Position numbers and translations under genes: made by a program
Assembly (NCBI GenBank): GCA_037954665.1
Contig: JBBMOL010000039.1
Span: forward strand, 1,612,001-1,676,000
Reading direction: 5' to 3'
DNA length: 64,000 nt
Source of the DNA: Laguncularia racemosa
Taxonomy: Eukaryota; Streptophyta; Magnoliopsida; Myrtales; Combretaceae
In this document: piece by piece, positions 1 to 12,860 of the stretch
How positions within the stretch are numbered: position 1 is the first letter of the stretch
Layout: every line of letters starts with the position of its first letter
Notes under the pieces: generated by a model
The model's input: the letters and a program-made list of their open reading frames with translations, nothing else
Told to the model about the DNA's origin: nothing
Database searches by the model: none

Positions 1-950
1 TGATCCAATAGAGAGTTGCAAATAGAACTCTATAATGCGGTTCGATCTTAATTCATCTATGGAATCAAGTCACATTTTGCCCATCCTTGCAGTTAAGCTC
101 AATACTCTATAATGCAGTTCGATCTTATAGAAGTTTGACAGTTGTAAGAGTTGAGTTCTGGAGCATGCCTTACAATGGTGTTTTGTAGAAATTCATCTGA
201 AAGAGAGTCCTTTTAATCGTTGTTTTACCGTTAAAGGTGAATTGGGAATTAGGGATCAATAAAGTCTAAAATGTTTTTAAAATGGTACGTTTTGTGAATT
301 GAAAGTTGGCATTAGATTTAAAATGGTTGAATTTTATAGTAAGGGGGAGTTGAGGGATTATTGTTTATGTTTAAAAATCGTTTGTCAAAAAAAAAATGAA
401 TGGATGATTAGTTATAAAAGTTACTGATGGATTGATTATGGTAAAAGTTTCAAGAATTAAGGAAAGGATGTTGTTGGTAGTGATTTAATATGGAAAAGAA
501 CATCATGAGTGTACTAGAAAAATTGGGTATTCAATTTTTTTGCGTAAAAAATTTTGGTTTTGAAAAAATGTTTTTCACCAGCTTACCAAATCCCGTTGGT
601 AACTTAAAATCGGTCTTCATGGGGATGGTCTACTAGCTTAAATAGGGTTGATCAACTAGCTTAACTAAGTCGATCAACAAGCTAAGAATAAGGCCAGCTT
701 ATATGACCTTTTATAAAATAAAATAAAATAAATAAATAATTATAATAGTGTGATCGCAATAATAAATACTAATAATAATAGCAATACCCTAACATTTATA
801 AATATTAATAACAAGAATAATAGTAATATATATTTGCACATAAGGCAAGTAAATGTATATGTGTGTTTGTGTGTACATCAAGGTAAGAAATGAATATTTA
901 GATATAAACATTTATAGAAGTAAGTAAATGACTAAGTATAAAAAATAATT
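1..950. other. AT-rich non-coding stretch
   Basis: No coding region, RNA gene or intact mobile element is recognisable here. The stretch is AT-rich with short AAT and TA-rich runs around 715-800. The opening 130 bases contain a near-duplicated phrase (tataatgcggttcgatctta at about 31 and tataatgcagttcgatctta at about 110), which suggests a small local duplication. Confidence 0.5.
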
Positions 951-1193
951 AGGTTAAATTGTAAATACACCACATTATGTTTAATTCATATGCACTTAAC
1001 TTTCTTATCTTTAAAATGATATGTTTAGACCCCTAAATTTTTTAAATATGCATATTTAGTTCCCCCATATACCTATTTTGTTGTCTAAATGTGTCTTTTT
1101 CAAAGATTTTGGAGGTGTAAATTCATAATGTCAAAGATAAGATGACTAAATACACATAAGCTAACATAATGGGGTATATTTATAATTCAACCT
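951..1193. mobile_element. MITE-like element with 32-bp terminal inverted repeats
   Basis: The left end (aggttaaattgtaaatacac, from 951) is the near-perfect inverse of the right end (ending at 1193 as tataattcaacct). About 32 bases pair with few mismatches, including the inner attatgtt/aacataat. The 243-bp body has no coding capacity. This is the structure of a non-autonomous DNA transposon. I could not define a convincing target-site duplication, so the superfamily is left open. A relative lies at 1627-1855. Confidence 0.6.
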
Positions 1194-1626
1194 TTATTCT
1201 AGTATTAAAAAGGAAGAATAACAAATAAAATAAAATAAATTTGTAAATAAATAAATATTTATACATGATTGGTAGCAAAATACAACTCGATATATATTCT
1301 TTCATTTGTATATGATTGAATCGTATCGTTTTGCTAATTTGATTTTGCTTACTTCTTTGTTCTAATATTTTTGCCAATTATGTTGGGAAAGATATTTCTT
1401 TGATTCTATCACGAAGGCAATATGCATATCATATGTACATAGAAGTCATGATATTTTGAGCTTAATTGAAAGGTGTGAATCATATAACATAAATTTTTAA
1501 TCTTTAATTGTTCAAATATTAATTATCACACAATAAACTTTGAATTCTAATTCTTTTTTTATTATTTCATTATTTTTCAAAACTTTTTATTTTAGTTGTT
1601 ATTTTTCCTTCTTAACATTAAAAAAT

Positions 1627-1725
1627 GTTAAATTATAAACACAACCCCACTCATGTCCACTTAGTTCTCTTATATTTGACATCATGCATTTACATCTCCA
1701 AACCTTTAAAAGAAGGTGAATTCCC

Positions 1726-1756
<31 letters not shown>

Positions 1757-1855
1757 AAAGCATCTAGGGGCCTAAATGCATATTAAAAGTCTAAATACAC
1801 AATCTTAAAAATAAAAGGAGTAAGCACACAAAAGTGGATGTATTTACAATTTACC
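1627..1855. mobile_element. second MITE-like element of the same family
   Basis: The start (gttaaattataaacacaacc) is the imperfect inverse of the end (gtggatgtatttacaattta at about 1834-1853). Both ends resemble those of the element at 951-1193, so the two are probably diverged copies of one family about 430 bp apart. The copy is interrupted by a C24-A13 homopolymer. Confidence 0.5.
1723..1759 (+). repeat. poly(C)24 followed by poly(A)13
   Basis: There is an uninterrupted run of 24 C at 1723-1746 followed directly by 13 A at 1747-1759, inside the second MITE-like element. Long G/C homopolymers are rare in plant nuclear DNA. Length polymorphism or an assembly or base-calling artefact is possible. 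Confidence 0.9.
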
Positions 1856-4468
1856 TAAATAATTATAGCCTTTACAAATATAATGGCAACAAATAATATA
1901 AGGATAGTAATAGTATGCATAAACATATGTAAACAAACAAATAACTGGGCAATAGTAATATTAACACCTGTATATAAATCTATATAAGTAAACAAATAGT
2001 AAATAAGAGTGAATAATAAGTGATAATAAGAATGTAAAAGTGAGAGAATAATAGTAATAACAATAATAAGTAATCGAATACATAAGTGATATATAAGTAC
2101 TTATATAGCAATGACTAAAGTAGGGTTGTAATAATAATATTATTATTAGTGGATAAATAACCAATGGCAATAAAAACACTAATAATAAACTGATAGAAAC
2201 TATGTGAATATTTATAAGTGTATCAAGTGAGATAGATAAATAGATAGCTCTAGGTTTTGGACAATCAAGAATGAGTGTATCAAACATTAGTTGTACGCTT
2301 CAATCTAGAGTGTTCTAGGTATGCGATAATGGTTTGTCTTTAAAATAGAATTTGAGAGTCGATTGTTTATGATTAGAAAGCGTAATCAAGGTACGGGAAC
2401 ACTATGATTGATGTTTGTGGGTGTTAAGTTAGAAATTAAATGAAACTAATTAAAGTTGAACTAATAATTATGTTTGCTTCTTCTATTTAGGCTAGGCCAA
2501 GAGATCCATGCACGGCTACTGACGATCAAAAGGGTCACCAAATAGTTGAGATGACGCATTATCCAAAGTCGTCTCATATCAAAAGGATCTAGTAGTTAGG
2601 TGCGAATGCTCTGTACAAGTTGCTGACTTTTGTAGTATGTTAAAACAGGTTACTGCACCGGGAAGAAGCACAGTCAGGTTGTAATAGTGTTATGGGACAT
2701 CTTTACAGATGGTTGTATTAAACGAGTGTTTCAATGGCTGATACGATAGTGCTCTAAGACGACGTAGGCCACGTGGCTAGTTTGGTTTTCAAATCGTAAT
2801 TGAAATCGATATTATGTTTTATATATATGTTTGTTGTAGAGTCATGAATTATTTTGGCCCTATGGTCAATTCGATGTCCTAAAGTTGTGTCGTTTATAGT
2901 ACTAAATCCAAGATTAATCAATGGTGCTTGCTGCATTAGCTATAAGTTTTATGTGTGTGTATTTGACATATGGCTTGTCATTCATATGTGTGTTCAGTGT
3001 TTTGTACTAAGCTCTAAATCAATTTTCGTGCAATTAATTTTTTTTAGGCACAGGTAATTTCGAAGATGTGGAGCTATATGATATTTTGGGCTATGACATG
3101 TACTTTAACAATGGGATGATGTTAGTGATTTTGGCCACCTTGACCTGATGATTAGTTTGATTGAATTTATAGACGGTTTAGCTTTCTTTCTTTTTTTGAA
3201 CAAACTTAGTATTTTTCTATTCTTTAGTTCATAGACTATGATTAGTTGTGTTTCTTTTATTTATGTTTTAGGTGGGAGTTGTACTTGGGGTTGGGACTAG
3301 TGGGAGTTAACCCACTAGAGTGTTGCCTCAGAAGAATTATTTGATGTGTATTTGGCGTATCATACATATATTTGTGGTTATTAGTAGGTTTTGTATTTTA
3401 ACATGTCCATTTCAAGTTATAGGTATGTGGCAAAGTTGTCACCCCCAGGTTCTAGAAGGTAACAACTTGACACAATTATAGCATAAAAATTTCTAAGCCA
3501 GTAGGATTTCAACATTTCTCTTTTATTTCATCTAATAATACCCTTAGTAGCATATAGATATATGTTAATATATAATATATATAATACAAAGAGAGAGAGA
3601 GAGTTTATTTCAAACTTAGTTTGTCTTTAAAAATAAATGATTATGTTCGTTTTAATTGAAATTATATTAATGTACGAGCTAAGCTAAAGTAAGAGAACCC
3701 ATTTTTACACTTCCTCTAGTCTGCCTGTCTTCATTTTTTCATTCTTACTTTTCTGGAAACATAATCTATGTTAAAGGTTATTACTTATTAACAACTATAT
3801 ATAGATATATGCATTTCCATTGGCCGAGTGTATATTATCATCTTGCTGATACAGATTTCCATAACTATGCAAGGAAAATTCACTTATACATAGAAACACA
3901 CACATGCAAATCATGCATTAGGATGCTATATTATGGTGTGAATGCTAACTTTTATATTTCCAACTCAGCGCCTAGTTTTCTGTGACGAAGCTCATCTGTT
4001 ATCCTATCTCATATCCTGTTAGTTTGAATATTAATAAATCCTCGATTTATAGATAGATAATAACAACAAAGAATACACAAAGGAGGTGGTCTATGGGCAC
4101 ATACTAGTGCTATCCCATGCATTTCAACAGTAGCGTGCCTCTAGTCTTGGTATGCGTACATAATGCTGAGTTACAAAATAAAAATTCAACACGATGCATG
4201 AATTTTACTAAATAGGAGAGGATACATTTGACAAGAAACCAATAGAGAAATCACTGTCTTCTTATCAACATGCAACTCTCACTGATCTGTCTGTTTAATT
4301 GAGATTCCGTCTACTGGATCCAGTTGCCACGGCAGACTGGCAATAAGCCCACAAAAAAACAGGAAGAAAGACAACATAATTTAACTTCCATATCTGCTCA
4401 GCTGCATGAACTCCAAAATATGATTCATCTCTAGCTTCCTGCACTGGAAGACAACTCTGGGTGTTTGC
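1856..4468. other. intergenic region downstream of AKR-1
   Basis: No gene is supported. The stretch holds short microsatellites such as (GA)n at about 3592-3603 and AAT-rich runs at about 2110-2150. The short open frames here have no recognisable motif. The last few hundred bases before 4468 should contain the 3' UTR of the minus-strand AKR-1 gene. Confidence 0.5.
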
Positions 4469-7400
4469 TCATAGTTCTCCATCCCAAAGTTCTTCCAAGG
4501 TCTTATAATAGCCAAGGGTCTCATGTACGAACCCCGTACCTTTGATGAGCCTCTCCTGCAAGAATAGAAAAATTTTAGGTAGCATCTCTCAAACTACAGG
4601 AATTGTTATCTTAATGTTTTCTGAAGGAACCCTAAAAAGTTTCCCATGAATAGTTTTCAGTTGTAGAAGTTTCCGTCACAATTTCTCCACTACACAAAAT
4701 GAAGAGTGATGTAAGACTGAAACAGATCAATAAAGATTGCCTACCTGAGGGACCTCAGCAAACTTCTCAAACAAGTCTTTTGGTATGGACCAGTTAAAAA
4801 CATCGAAATTTTCCTTGATCCTTGCTTCAGTTACACTCTTGGGAAGTACACTGTGCCCCACTTGCAATCCCCAACGAAGAGACACCTGTGCTGGAGTTTT
4901 TCCCAACCTTTCTGCAACCATATGAAGGGTTGGATTCTTAAGCACCTGATGCTTGATCCATGATGAACCAGGTGAACCTAAAGGAGAATAGCCCTAAAGA
5001 AAGGAGAAAAAGAAAAGCACAAGTCTAAGTGAAAAGGTTGAAAGAATATATCTGAGGAAAAATTAATCTGCTAGCTAATGAAATACAAGGGCACTTACAT
5101 AGGTTCTCATTATATTGTTGGAAAACATGGGGATCAGAAGGACAGAATATAGCACTTACAGATAAATGAACTCCTTTTAATTTGCAGAATTCATGCAGCT
5201 TTGGTTGTTGCCAGACTGGGTGACATTCCACTTGGTTGACTGCTGGTGGCACACGAGCAACTGCTAATAGATCCCCAAGTTTCTTGATGGAGAAGTTGCT
5301 CACTCCAATAGCTCGAGCTTTTCCAGAATCATAGAGTGCTTCCATTGCCTTCCATGTACCAGGTATGTCTGGCGTGGTGAGGTTTTCTGGGCTAAAGCCA
5401 ACTGAACCCTTTTTCATGCTAACAGGCCAATGTACCTAAAAAGAATGACTAATCATACAATGTTTGAAGATCAAGATAAGAAGGCAAGAGCACATTAATT
5501 ATAGGTTTCTAAACTACCACTGGCTGATAGAAATCTAAGCAATTGGAAGCAATGGAGCAAATTTTTTGGATCTCAGTCTTACAATCTTGCCAAGCTTCTA
5601 TTAGAAATAGAAAGAAAATGGATCCCATGGAATTCTATTTCATAAAATTAATAAAGCACTGCATTAATGAAATTATCTCTAAAACAAACTTGTTTCTGAT
5701 GCAACCTACTTATCAAAAGCCAAGAGATAAGTTGAAGAGAAAGTTTGAGTTCCCAAATACATACGAGGTAAAGATCAAGATAATCAAGTTGCAAGTCCTG
5801 CAAGGTGTTTTCTAACGCCAGAGGCACATCCTCAGGTGCTTGGTCTGTGCACCTGCAATTTTATACTTACTAAGCGTAACAAGATGTGAGATTGATAACA
5901 TATGGCAGTGGAAGGTTATTTAAGACACAGTATTCTTCAATGGAAATATTTGTAGATCAAGTTAGGAAAAGAATAGGTTCATAAGAAAATCAAAAGATAT
6001 ATTGCAGTTCTGAAGTGGACCTAAGTTTGGAGGTGATCCATAAATCCTCACGCTTCACGACACCATCATCAAATAACTTCTTGAGGGCAGAGCCAATCTG
6101 GATGTTATAGAAAGATTAATGAAATATGTTTCTACAGCAAATACCTTTATTCTTTCTTACTAAGTACCAAGATGCTTCAGCATTCTGTAGATAAATGCAG
6201 CTCAAGGTTTTGAAAGAGTAGAAGAAAAATATAAATTTGAATGCATTGCATACAATACCCCTTGATGCATAATGACGGAGCATTAACAGAGACAAAGGTA
6301 GAAAACATCAAGATGATAAATTATACGAAATTTCCTAGCCTTTTTGCTATATACTTATAGATCTGAATCGGATGAAAGTAATTTCCCATCAGCTGCATCT
6401 AGTTTACAGAAATAAGTGACGGCATGCAAACTGAATATTTAGTAAATTTAAGGAAATGCTCGTGTTATTGGGCTCTTAATAATTAGAGTTTGACAATATG
6501 GTTCAACTAGCACTAGCTAAACACACTTCTTCTGCCCCAGAAATTGGCACTTCTGCCTTTTATTCTATAAATTAGCTAGCAACTTGTGCAGGCAAACACC
6601 ATCATAAGGAATTTTCATGGCATAAAAGGAAATGAAGACAAATAAGTATATTTGTACTCAGGAAAGAAACCAAAAACAAACTTTCGACAAATATTTCTAG
6701 TGAATTATATGTCTAGAACGTTCCATGGAGAAAAGGTTCCACTTTCTTCAAACCAGAAACATCCAATTTATACCCATGGCAGGAATACACACTAATCTGG
6801 AATCTCTTGAGGCATCATACTCAAAGCAGTCTTAAAGTTCAGCCTCACAAGATCATATTGAAGCTATCTATTAGCTAGACATTTAGCATTCCCCCACTCC
6901 AAAGGTATCCCTTTTTCCTATTAAATTCACGAGAAAAATAGTGCAGCAAAGAACACAAGAGAGGTGTTGAGTTGTGAAGTGAAGGCCTAAATAATTGGTA
7001 TCAGGTGACCCAAAACTTAATGCACAATTTGATGTCAGGTTCGAATTTATGAATGTGTCACTTCGTAGAAGAAGGTAAATTGCAGAACTTCCACAAAATT
7101 AGCAGAGTCAAGACCATGAAAAGCCTGAAGAAGAATAGAATCAGAGCAATCATTCCAGTTGGAAAAATACGTACCTCCTTCTCATTTTCGTAAGCACGAG
7201 CACAGTCAATGTGTCTATATCCGGCCTACAATCAGACAAATTCCATTTCAGTAACTCATCCGTTAAAAAGTTCAAATTGATAAATTATAACTATGGTTTT
7301 CGTTTTTTAAAAAATCGAAATTATTGAGAAAACCATCAAGAAGAATTTTGCAAGCCATCTACACTTGTTTGTTACCCACAAATTGAATTATACTCGCAAC

Positions 7401-7770
7401 CGACTATTACGTAGAAAACAGAGTGCTGAGTATTCAAAAAGAGAAGGAAAAAATAAACAAATAAATAAATAAAAAGTGGCTAGCATTTCCTGGATTGCTC
7501 AATTTCAACAAGAACCGGCTGCCATGGAAACAGACGAAAAAAGAAGTCCACTTTTTTTCATATCAGATAAGAAATAAAAAAGGAAAGTATGAAAAATTCG
7601 ACCTTAGACGAGAAAAAAAAAAAAAAAAAGGGAAGTACGAAAAATTCGACCTTAATGGCAGTGGTGACGGCATCAGCAACAACACCGGGATCAGACTGCC
7701 AAGTGCCTAAACCAACTGAGGGCATCTTAGCACCCGTGTTCAATTCAAAGTATGGGATTTCCTCTGCCAT
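4469..7770 (-). CDS. AKR-1: NADPH-dependent aldo-keto reductase (AKR4C type), 7 exons
   Basis: Predicted cytosolic NADPH-dependent reductase of aldehydes and ketones; AKR4C enzymes act in carbonyl detoxification or specialised metabolism. Exons, read on the minus strand: 7651-7770, 7175-7225, 6021-6097, 5765-5852, 5160-5435, 4745-4993 and 4469-4555 (stop TGA). They join in frame to 315 codons, and all introns are GT-AG. The start MAEEIPYFELNTGAK matches the usual family N-terminus. Seen: catalytic tetrad Asp47, Tyr52, Lys81, His114; ARAIGVSNF at 152-160; NQVECHP at 179-185; SPLGSPG at 207-213; NADPH phosphate-binding LPKSVTEAR near 254-262. Odd: residue 83, after SKL, is Arg (AG|G across intron 3), where the three other copies have Trp. 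Intron 1 has a duplicated donor. No premature stop or frameshift is seen. The exact substrate cannot be predicted. Confidence 0.93.
7582..7654 (-). repeat. duplicated intron-1 splice donor in AKR-1
   Basis: The segments 7582-7606 and 7630-7654 are near-identical direct repeats separated by a poly(A) tract. Each contains AAG|GTCGAATTTTT on the minus strand. The proximal donor ends exon 1 at 7651, and the second would end it at 7603. They differ by 48 nt, with no stop between, so the second would add 16 mostly hydrophobic, Phe-rich residues in frame after Lys40. Confidence 0.75.
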
Positions 7771-8610
7771 TTTACTCTCACAGACCAACAACCCTTTCTG
7801 CGTATAATGTGTCCGTGCCTGTGTAGTTTGTAGTGTACAAAGAAGAGTTTCTTTAGAACAAGAAAAGAATAAGGATATGTAGAGAATGCAGGCCGGCAAG
7901 ATGCAAAAACCCAGAAGAGACAAAGCATAAACAGCCAGATTGGCTGCGTTTCAAATCTTTCCTTGAATGATTGGCAAAGATGCCTGAACGGTCGGTCCTT
8001 CCCGTGCTTCTTTTTGACATTCACTCAGCAATCGGACATCTTACTTTCTCTTGAATTGACATATGGATAACCCGTAATTATTGTAATTTAAAAAAAAAAA
8101 TTCTAAAATTTCCAAAATTGAAAGTACACCGAATTTGCATCTTCAATACAAATAGTACTATATAATATTTTTGTCACATTCTCTCACTTGTAATGGAATT
8201 TTGTAAACCTATAAAATTATTATAAATTAACACTACAAATATATGCAAATTATAATAAAGTGATATTATAAATTTACACAGTATCATAACATGTGATCTC
8301 CAATGCATAGAAAAAAATTTTGTACTGATAATTTATAATATAAATGTGAATTTTCAATTCATATGTTTATTTTTAGATCTTTCATCTTCTTCTTTCTCAC
8401 AATTTCAAAATATTTTGTTTTCTTAATTTTTGTTTTATGCATGTTTAACTTGTTCAAGTACGTGTGTAGAAATATCTATAGAATATTTTTCCAACTTCTT
8501 CAATGAAACTATATTTCGATATGTTTTTGTCAAGTAAAAATTAATTTTTTTCCTACTATATTATTTATATCAATGCATAAAAAATTAAATGCAATTATTT
8601 GTACTTTACT
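7771..8610. other. upstream region of AKR-1
   Basis: Probable 5' UTR and promoter of the minus-strand AKR-1 gene, followed outward by increasingly AT-rich DNA. I see no convincing TATA box on the minus strand close to the start codon. Open frames at 7740-8024 are continuations of exon-1 sequence in other frames and have no family signature. Confidence 0.4.
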
Positions 8611-10070
8611 AATTTTATTAAAATATCAGTAGTTATTAATTAATCATTGGTCAATAATTAATTAGTCGTTAATATATTATTAATTAACATTAGAAAATGA
8701 ATTAGTAAAAAAATTTAGTATATTTCATAAATGAAATGTCTTAATTTGTAATTGTCAAAATTATTGTAAAAGTAATCGTTAATGATAAACTAATTAGTTG
8801 TTAATTAGTCATTAATTAATCATTAGAAAATTAATTTGTGAAAAAATTTATATTGATTGTAAATGTAATATGTTTGTGGGTTTTTACAAAAGTAATTATA
8901 AAATTAAGTTATTAGTTAATCATTAATTAACAATAATTAGTCATTAATTCACTGTTAGAAAATTAATTTGTGAAAAACTTTGTATTGATTGTAAATGTAA
9001 TATGTTTGTATATTTTTATAAAAGTAATTGTAAAATTAAAATTGTTAATTAAACGTTAATTAATAGTAATTAGTCGTTAATATATCATTAATTCATTATT
9101 AGAAAATTAATTTGTGAAAAAATTTGTATTGATTGTAAATATAATATGTTTATGTGTTTTTATAAAATTAAGTTGTTAAGTAACAGTAATTAGTCATTAA
9201 TATATCATTAATTCATTATTAGAAAATTAATTAGTGAAAATTTTTGTATTAATTATAGATGTAATATGTTTGTGTGTTTTTATAAAAGTAATTGTAAAAT
9301 TAAGTTGTTAATTAACCATTAATTAAAAGTAATTAGTTGTTAATATATTATTAATTCATTGTTAGAAAATTAATTTCTGAAAAAAATTATATTAATTGTA
9401 AATGTAATATGTTTGTGTGTTTTTTTTTAAGTAATTGTAAAATTAAGTTGTTAATTAACAGTAATTAGTCATTAATATATCATTAATTCATTATTAGAAA
9501 ATTAATTAGTGAAAATTTTTGTATTAATTGTAAATGTAATATGTTTGTGTGTTTTTATAAAAGTAACTGTAAAATTAAGTTGTTAATTAACTATTAATTA
9601 ATATTAATTAGTCATTAATTCATTATTAAAAAATTAATTAGTGAAAATTTTTGCGATAATTGTAAATGTAATATGTTTGTATGTTTTTGTAAAAATAGTT
9701 GTAAAATTAAGCTGTTAATTAATAGTAATTAATTATTAATATGTCATTAATTTATTGTTAGAAAATTAAGTAGTGAAAAACATAGGATTGATTGTAAATA
9801 TAATATATTTGTGTGTTTTTGTAAAAGCAATTATAAATTTAAGTTATTGTGAATTAACCGTAAATTAAATATAATTAGTCATTAATACATCATTAATTAA
9901 CCATCATAACATTAATTACTAAAAAAATTAGTATTGATTGTAAGTGTAATATCTTTATATGTTATTGTAAAAGTAGTCATAAACTTAAGTTGCTATTAAT
10001 TAACTATCAAATAGATAGTAAATAGTTGCTAAAAAGTTATTAATTAATATTTTGATATTAAGGGTGACAT
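8610..10070. repeat. AT-rich satellite-like array, period about 133 bp
   Basis: About ten diverged tandem units. Each contains ttagtcattaatatatcatt, gaaaattaatttgtgaaaa, ttgtaaatgtaatatgtttg and gtaattgtaaaattaag type blocks. The landmark aatatgtttgt recurs near 8867, 8998, 9144, 9260, 9405, 9538, 9668, 9800 and 9938, giving spacings of about 116-146 bp. The array contains many TTAATTAA palindromes. It abuts the truncated LTR of the Ty3 element at its right edge, after a long T run. Confidence 0.85.
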
Positions 10071-10102
10071 TACTTTTTTTTTTTTTTTTTGCATAATAGA
10101 TG

Positions 10103-10903
10103 GAGTTTAAACATAAACAACAAGATCAAGCTATGATCCTCTTTCCCCATAAAGCTAACTCACAGTTCAAAATGTGGCAAAATTGATCGTTAGAACTAAT
10201 GTCAAGACCAATAAATCTTATAACATGATAAAATGATTACAAATGAAATCAAAATCTGACCAAAAACAATCCTAATCAACTCTAGATATAACTCACTAGT
10301 GATGAAAAGGAAAATTACAACAAAAAGAATTGATATTACTCACAATTCACTTTAAAGCCACTCACCACAATTTCAATTTTGGGATTGAAATTGATAAGAG
10401 CAATTTAGATTTAGGAAAACCCTAACCCTCACACGTGAAGTGTTTGTTCTGAAAATTGTCAAAAAGCCCCCTTAAAACCCTACTTAAGCAAGTATTTAAA
10501 CTTGCTCCCTTTATAGTTAAAAAGTTCTCAAAATTACAACTATGCCACTTTAAGGTAGTCGGTCCTAAAAACACAATTACAATCAAAAGAAAGTGCACCA
10601 AAAGCTTACACATAAATAGTCCAAAAGAAATAATTATAGATATAAAATAATAAGAATCCTCAAATAGCCAATGCATCGAGGCGATGTTAATCACAGCGGG
10701 CTATTGGATGAGAATCTGATGATGTCCATAAGTGATCAACAATGAGAGTCATTTGGCATCACGTAAAGAACTATCATTGTACTTGTAAGATTATCACTCA
10801 ATTATTTATTAGATAAAGAGAAACAAAAGTAAATATGGGTGATTTGGATCATCATCCAAATCAAGTTCTATATCCATCTAGGTCGCCAGAAAAATTCCCA
10901 TCA
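10103..10903 (-). repeat. truncated 3' LTR of the Ty3-type element
   Basis: Direct repeat of 14056-14857 with high similarity, ending in cccatca as the other copy does. The outer 200 bp or so present in the right LTR (13851-14050) are missing and replaced by a T-rich junction (about 10073-10090) with the AT-rich satellite. Confidence 0.85.
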
Positions 10904-10937
10904 TCTCCTTGGGCCTCTGAAAGATTTGCCCTCACAT

Positions 10938-12860
10938 TTAGAGGGTCATTTCTGGACTAAACCCGAACATCTCTGTTAGCCTGTTCTCCCGGTTACTAGA
11001 CGAAACTGAAGTGGTCCTGATCTGCTCCTGAAATTTGTGCACCTCAGATGGAGACATTGGTAATAATACTATTCGAGACCCTCCCATACTAAACATATAG
11101 GTGTTTTTGAAACCATCATGCAGCCCCTTCCAATCAAACATCCAAGGCCTACCCAATAGCAAGTGGAATGCACACATAGGGATCACATTACATAAAATCT
11201 CATCGTGATACTTCTACCCAATACTCACAAGCACCTTTGCCCTTAGCATAACATGCATACTGCCCCGATTATCTAACCAATGCGAGTGATAAAGGCTAGG
11301 ATGTGGATTAGAAAATAATTGTTAATAATTGTAATTTGTCTACTAATCCAGCAAATATAACATTCATGTAACTACCACTATCTATGATGAGTACACAAAG
11401 GTTACCTCTAATTCTGCAAAAAGTGTGGAATATGTTCTCTCTCTGTTTGTCCTTAGCATCAAGAGATAAAGCTAGAGTCCTACGCAACACATTAATGGGT
11501 AAATACCGTTCACATGTACCCTCATCATGTGTTTCTGCAATCTGACCATCATAGTACTCCTGTAGTGCTATAGACAAATCTATAGGCCTAACCTGTTCCT
11601 TCCCATCCTCAACATTCTCTCTAACACCCTCCATAGCAGTCATAACCCTCTTATTAGGACACTATGTTGCTATATGCCCAAATCCCATGCATATAAAGCA
11701 TTTGATTTGGCTTACTTTCCCACTAGTAGATCCTAAAACAGTCTGCCTCACGTCTGATGCTATTACCTCTTTACCCTTCCTAAAGGGTATGTTTTCCTTA
11801 TCTATGCTAGGGGTAACTCCGTCCACTACCCTCACTATCTCACCTACCACCTTTGGTCCTATTGATCAACCATTAGCTCCCATGGGCCTGGTAGTAGTAC
11901 TAAGCCTGCTACTCGATACCTGGAATAAATTGGATTGCCTCTACCCCTCTACTTTCAAGACTAACTGAATAGCCTCATCAAGTGTACTGTATCTCTGCAG
12001 CTCGACAACACACGCTATCTCATATTTCAGTCTTAAGACGAAGCGTGCTAGGGTTTGCTTTGGAGGCTCAATTGACCCATATCTAATCATGAAGGTTTCA
12101 AACTCCTACACATAATCATCAATTGTCTTGCCTCCTTGCCTCAATATTTGAAGACGCATGAACAGTTCCTATCTATAGTGCTCAGGAATAAATCTTTTCC
12201 TTAGTACCCTCTTCATGTCCCCCCATGTCTATATCTTAGCCTCCCCATCCTTACGTCTACTGATAATCAAATTTTTCCACCATAAGGCAACATACCCTGT
12301 AAACTCAATAGTAGCCAATCGAACTTGGGTGTTATCATTGATCTCATAGCATTCAAAGAAACCCTCAACTTTGTCCTCCTAGTCCAAATAATCATTAGTT
12401 GAACCCCTGCCATTAAAAGAAAGCATCTACAGCTTCACATATTCGAATCTCTAGGGTGGCCTGAAATCCTTATTTGGTAGGGATTAGCCCTAAAGTTATT
12501 ATCCATCTCTTCCCTCTAGGGGTGATGATCTCCCTCTATCCTTCTACCCAAATTTCCTCCTCCCACTAATCCTTCTCTCTAGAGGTTTTGTGGAGCTACT
12601 CGACGTAGTGCCTGAGGGTTCACCACTGGTGGTTGTGATAATGTTATCCTATCAATCCTGATTACCAAAGTGGCAACAATGGTAGTAAAATCCTGAAGTT
12701 GTTCTTCTAAAGTCCTCCTACCTGCAGTGTTATGAACTTGACCTCCACCAACCTAGCATTTGGCCTCATTACTAATTCCCCCATTCACACTGTCGTTGGA
12801 TATGTTTGTGATTTGATGAAATAATCCCATAAATTATAGCACACTCCTTCAACAACACTA
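10938..12860 (-). pseudogene. decayed Ty3-type gag-protease coding region
   Basis: Read on the minus strand from about 12860 towards 10938. A gag-like segment covers about 12000-12840. A zinc-knuckle remnant at about 11662-11720 reads CFICMGFGH then a stop. An aspartic protease segment contains LIIDSGSYMNVI at about 11360-11400. A downstream protease-type LLGRPWMFD lies at about 11130-11160. These are typical of Ty3/gypsy Gag-Pol polyproteins. Several in-frame stops break the frame between these parts, and no YVDD or integrase motif follows, so the region is non-coding today. Confidence 0.75.

Noticed and set aside
1961..2287. 108-codon minus-strand open frame.
   Set aside because: Composition is Leu/Ile/Tyr/Ser-rich from AT-rich repeats (TTAT/AATA), with no motif. 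It is a chance frame in low-complexity DNA.
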